Shown here piece by piece: positions 53,378-55,437 of a stretch of DNA of 55,437 bases. Position 1 is the stretch's first letter. The number at the start of each line of letters is the position of its first letter. The notes beneath the pieces are model-generated. The model was not told the DNA's origin. It was given only the letters and a program-made list of their open reading frames with translations, and did not search any database. Position numbers and translations under genes: made by a program. The stretch comes from Kangiellaceae bacterium (lineage in GTDB: Bacteria; Pseudomonadota; Gammaproteobacteria; Enterobacterales; Kangiellaceae): contig JAHRVB010000262.1 of the NCBI GenBank assembly GCA_019090895.1, forward strand, positions 1 to 55,437, given 5' to 3'.

Positions 53378-54346
53378 TTAAATTCCTGTTTTTTCATTTG
53401 AGCTTGCTTCTAAATTTAATAGCAAACTAATTGTTTCGTTACCGCGGCTGATTTCAACTTGAAATTCTTGAGTATTTTGTAAATCAGACAGCAATTGCAT
53501 CGCGTCTTGTGGGTTAGACAGAGAAGTTCCGTTTATCGACGTAATTATATCCCTTCTGCGTAAACCTAACTGAGTAAATAGCCTCTTATCTTTACCGGGG
53601 GAGATTTGAATCCCGATCATTTCACCATTAACTGTTTTCGGTTGATAGTTAACAAGTCCGATCAAACTTAAAGGGTCATCGGATAACTGCTTCCGATACT
53701 TGTTAAGTGATTTAGTAATTTGTTTATTTTTTCGTTTATCATCCACTCTCTTGTTAGTTGATTTTTTTGAAGTCAGGGTTTTCTGATTCGACTTGACTGG
53801 TACGGGTACAGAATCTTTTAACCTCAATTCTTCTTTCACTCCATTGGTCTCAAGAATCACCTTATCTCGATATACCTGACGTAAATAGACAGTTCCCGAT
53901 ACCTTTAGTTTGTCATCAACAAAGTAAACGGCTTGTTTGCCTTTGCCATCTTCAATAATAGAATTTGATTTTTCATTGTTATTTGCAGCGTAAGTACCCC
54001 GCAAGGTCAAATTTAGTCGTGTTATAGGGACGTTGACTACTTCCTTAGGTTGCTCTACCGGGCTGTCGAGACTACCAAATAAGTGCCGCTGTACTAGCTT
54101 GTTAACATTAACTGTTTGGCCAGATTTAGCTTGAGAAGTCAATTGGCTAATAGAGGCTTTTTGGTTTGAAATATCGGCTGAAGTAAAATGTATAAATAAG
54201 GTCCAAAAGAGTTTGGCCGCTAAAAAGGTTATCAATAGCCAGCCGCCCCATTGAATGGTCGGTAGCCAGTTTACGTAGTTCTTACTCCATCCTAATATGT
54301 TGTTCATTGATAATCTCATATCATCCAATCTAAAATATTTACTCAT
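53378..54346 (-). CDS. gspC: Type II secretion protein C
   Basis: A 322-residue inner-membrane protein linking platform and secretin. One helix (about 34-52, WLLITFLAAKLFWTLF), a homology region that contacts GspD N0 (KLVQRHLFGSLDSP, LTLRGTYAANNNEKSNSIIE), a basic Lys-rich linker and a C-terminal PDZ domain (LGLRRRDIITSINGTSLSNP). GGATGAG precedes ATG 54346. First gene of the gspC-N operon. Confidence 0.94.
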   Translation of the reverse strand: MSKYFRLDDMRLSMNNILGWSKNYVNWLPTIQWGGWLLITFLAAKLFWTLFIHFTSADISNQKASISQLTSQAKSGQTVNVNKLVQRHLFGSLDSPVEQPKEVVNVPITRLNLTLRGTYAANNNEKSNSIIEDGKGKQAVYFVDDKLKVSGTVYLRQVYRDKVILETNGVKEELRLKDSVPVPVKSNQKTLTSKKSTNKRVDDKRKNKQITKSLNKYRKQLSDDPLSLIGLVNYQPKTVNGEMIGIQISPGKDKRLFTQLGLRRRDIITSINGTSLSNPQDAMQLLSDLQNTQEFQVEISRGNETISLLLNLEASSNEKTGI

Positions 54347-54670
54347 TACTCATCCAATTCAAGATGGATTATTACCACATCAATGTATCGTTAAGTGTAC
54401 AGTGTCGGTTATTAGTGAATTAAACCGGACTAGTCTACCGGAAATGCATCATATTATTAACCGGTTAATTGGGTAAAAATTCACTGGCCGAGTGATTCCC
54501 CAATAAATTGGTTAATAATCCAGCAATCAAAGACAAACCAACCGACATTCATGCCATTTAAACGTGGGTTAGCTGTTAATAGGGTTAGCTGAACTAGACT
54601 ATTTGATAGAACTAATACGCAATTATTCTGAAATTGATCATTCTATTCGAGAAATGTTAATCTTCCGACC
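54347..54670. other. 324-base divergent promoter region (gspC / hslR)
   Basis: It contains a perfect 14-bp palindrome ATTAACCGGTTAAT (54456-54469) and two exact copies of GGGTTAGCTG (54566-54575, 54582-54591; start-to-start 16). These are candidate regulator sites for the T2SS operon and hslR. I saw no gene. Confidence 0.5.
54456..54469. promoter_or_regulatory. 14-bp perfect palindrome upstream of gspC
   Basis: ATTAACCGGTTAAT, 110-123 bases before the gspC start codon. It shares the half-site ATTAAC with the palindrome at 27283-27298 (ATTAAC-AATT-GTTAAT), but the spacing differs. Confidence 0.4.
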
Positions 54671-55099
54671 ATGAAATCTAAACAAAATTCCATTTCAACC
54701 ACCACCGAAACCATCTCTGTTCGCTTGGATAAGTGGCTATGGGCTTGTCGTTTCTATAAAACCAGAGCAATAGCCAAAGCCGCTATCGAAGGTGGAAAGG
54801 TACATTACGAAGGAACCAAACCAAAACCTAGCAAATTGATTCAAATCGGAGACGAAGTTAAATTAAGGCAAGGATTTGATGAGAAAACTATCAAGGTCGT
54901 CAACCTGTCCAATCGCCGTCAATCAGCGACCATCGCCCAAACACTCTATCAAGAAACAGATAGAAGCATTCAAATGAGGCAAGAAATCGCAAACTTACGT
55001 AAGTTATCAGCCCCTTCCACTCAAGGAAAACCCGACAAAAAACAACGAAGACAAATCCATCGATTTAGGAACATAATGTCAGAACAACAAAACGACTAA
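54671..55099 (+). CDS. hslR: Ribosome-associated heat shock protein Hsp15
   Basis: A 142-residue S4-domain RNA-binding protein (VRLDKWLWACRFYKTRAIAK, AIEGGKVHYEGTKPKPSK) that binds stalled 50S subunits carrying peptidyl-tRNA and helps recycle them. The basic C-terminus (KPDKKQRRQIHRFRNIM) is typical. Its position divergent from gspC is found in other gammaproteobacteria. No strong ribosome site precedes ATG 54671. Confidence 0.93.
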   Translation: MKSKQNSISTTTETISVRLDKWLWACRFYKTRAIAKAAIEGGKVHYEGTKPKPSKLIQIGDEVKLRQGFDEKTIKVVNLSNRRQSATIAQTLYQETDRSIQMRQEIANLRKLSAPSTQGKPDKKQRRQIHRFRNIMSEQQND

Positions 55100-55256
55100 T
55101 TAACGCGCGTATTCGGTTGGTTAATACTACAATTACATTGAGTGACACGGACGAATCAATGCTAATTTATCAGGCAGCCCTAACCCACTCAACGCAATTC
55201 ACTGAATTGTTTACTTTTTATTCAAAATGCCAGTACACCTCAACTTATATCTGGTG

Positions 55257-55262
55257 TATAAT
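55257..55262 (+). promoter_or_regulatory. Consensus -10 element upstream of the EF-G gene
   Basis: A perfect TATAAT, 76-81 bases ahead of the EF-G start codon. The -35 region is poor, so this is only suggestive. Confidence 0.4.
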
Positions 55263-55337
55263 GCGCGCCTTTCGCAGTAGCGGCCGAAATTTCGTTAGAA
55301 TTTATTCCGAATTTAACATCAAACTAGAGTAAGAAAA

Positions 55338-55437
55338 TGACTGATTTAAGCAAATACAGAAATATAGGTATATTTGCCCATGTAGACGCTGGTAAAACCA
55401 CGACCACAGAGCGAATTTTGAAGCTTACTGGTAAGAT
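55338..55437 (+). CDS. fusA2: Elongation factor G, second type (FusA2-like), 5' part only
   Basis: The first 33 codons are visible: [20 protein letters not shown] then [13 protein letters not shown]. This is the G1/P-loop (AHVDAGKTT) of EF-G, which translocates tRNAs on the ribosome. The beginning [20 protein letters not shown] matches the stand-alone second EF-G of Vibrio/Shewanella-type bacteria rather than the str-operon EF-G (MARxTPIxRYRNIGI). It runs off the right edge, so completeness is unknown. It follows hslR by 238 bases in the same direction. Confidence 0.85.

Noticed and set aside
55117..55332. 71-residue open frame between hslR and the EF-G gene
   Set aside because: No ribosome site, no recognisable motif, and it covers the promoter region of the EF-G gene. 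Composition looks non-coding.

Overview
The window reads as chromosomal DNA of an AT-rich, Gram-negative gammaproteobacterium. The evidence is a complete type II secretion operon in gspC-to-gspN order, an HslR/EF-G neighbourhood, a CusCBA-type efflux set, GrxA, CysQ, NudE and YrfG-like housekeeping proteins, and many signal peptides and outer-membrane components. The secreted PKD/PPC-tailed proteins suggest a protein-degrading, probably aquatic lifestyle. A placement near Kangiella/Aliikangiella-like bacteria is my inference and was not tested. Both ends cut genes: a repeat-bearing membrane protein on the left and a second-type EF-G on the right.

Layout. 1-207: edge of a membrane-anchored protein with identical 12-residue repeats (minus). 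548-5140: giant propeller/PAS/GGDEF/EAL sensor (minus), facing grxA (plus) across a region with a perfect CRP-type site and a second palindrome. 5750-8209: argS and an FtsN-like SPOR protein. 8229-9626: PLP-dependent decarboxylase (minus), divergent from an arsenate-detoxifying pair (ArsJ-type GAPDH plus ArsJ, 9772-11987). 12257-18941: two convergent secreted proteins, an M4 metalloprotease and a choice-of-anchor-B/LVIVD protein, whose PKD-PPC tails share near-identical DNA in inverted orientation. 19287-22032: BlaI-type repressor and an M56 membrane protease with seven exact 34-residue 'SDFE' repeats, driven by a promoter with two operators. 22289-27910: TolB-like protein, a small ion channel with a calcium-type filter, MFS and DMT transporters, a GNAT and a Crp/Fnr-like regulator.

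28023-36769 (all minus) is a metal-handling block: two PepSY membrane proteins, one fused to a plant-type/NqrF-like [2Fe-2S] ferredoxin, a small Cys/His/Met-rich exported protein, and CusC, CusB and CusA. 37041-38018: malate dehydrogenase (plus). 38149-42459 (minus): S9 peptidase, CysQ, NudE, YrfG-type phosphatase. 42518-54346 (minus): gspN-M-L-K-J-I-H-G-F-E-D-C, transcribed from gspC. 54671-55437 (plus): hslR and the start of a second-type EF-G.

How the parts may work together. The T2SS is the likely exporter of the signal-peptide-bearing M4 protease and perhaps the LVIVD protein. The BlaI/M56 pair looks like a signal-activated proteolytic switch without a beta-lactam sensor domain. The PepSY-ferredoxin pair may be an electron-transfer partner of the copper/silver efflux system. 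The strongest leads for something undescribed are the M56 repeat sensor, the PepSY-ferredoxin pair beside cus, and the inverted repeat that could swap tails between two secreted proteins.
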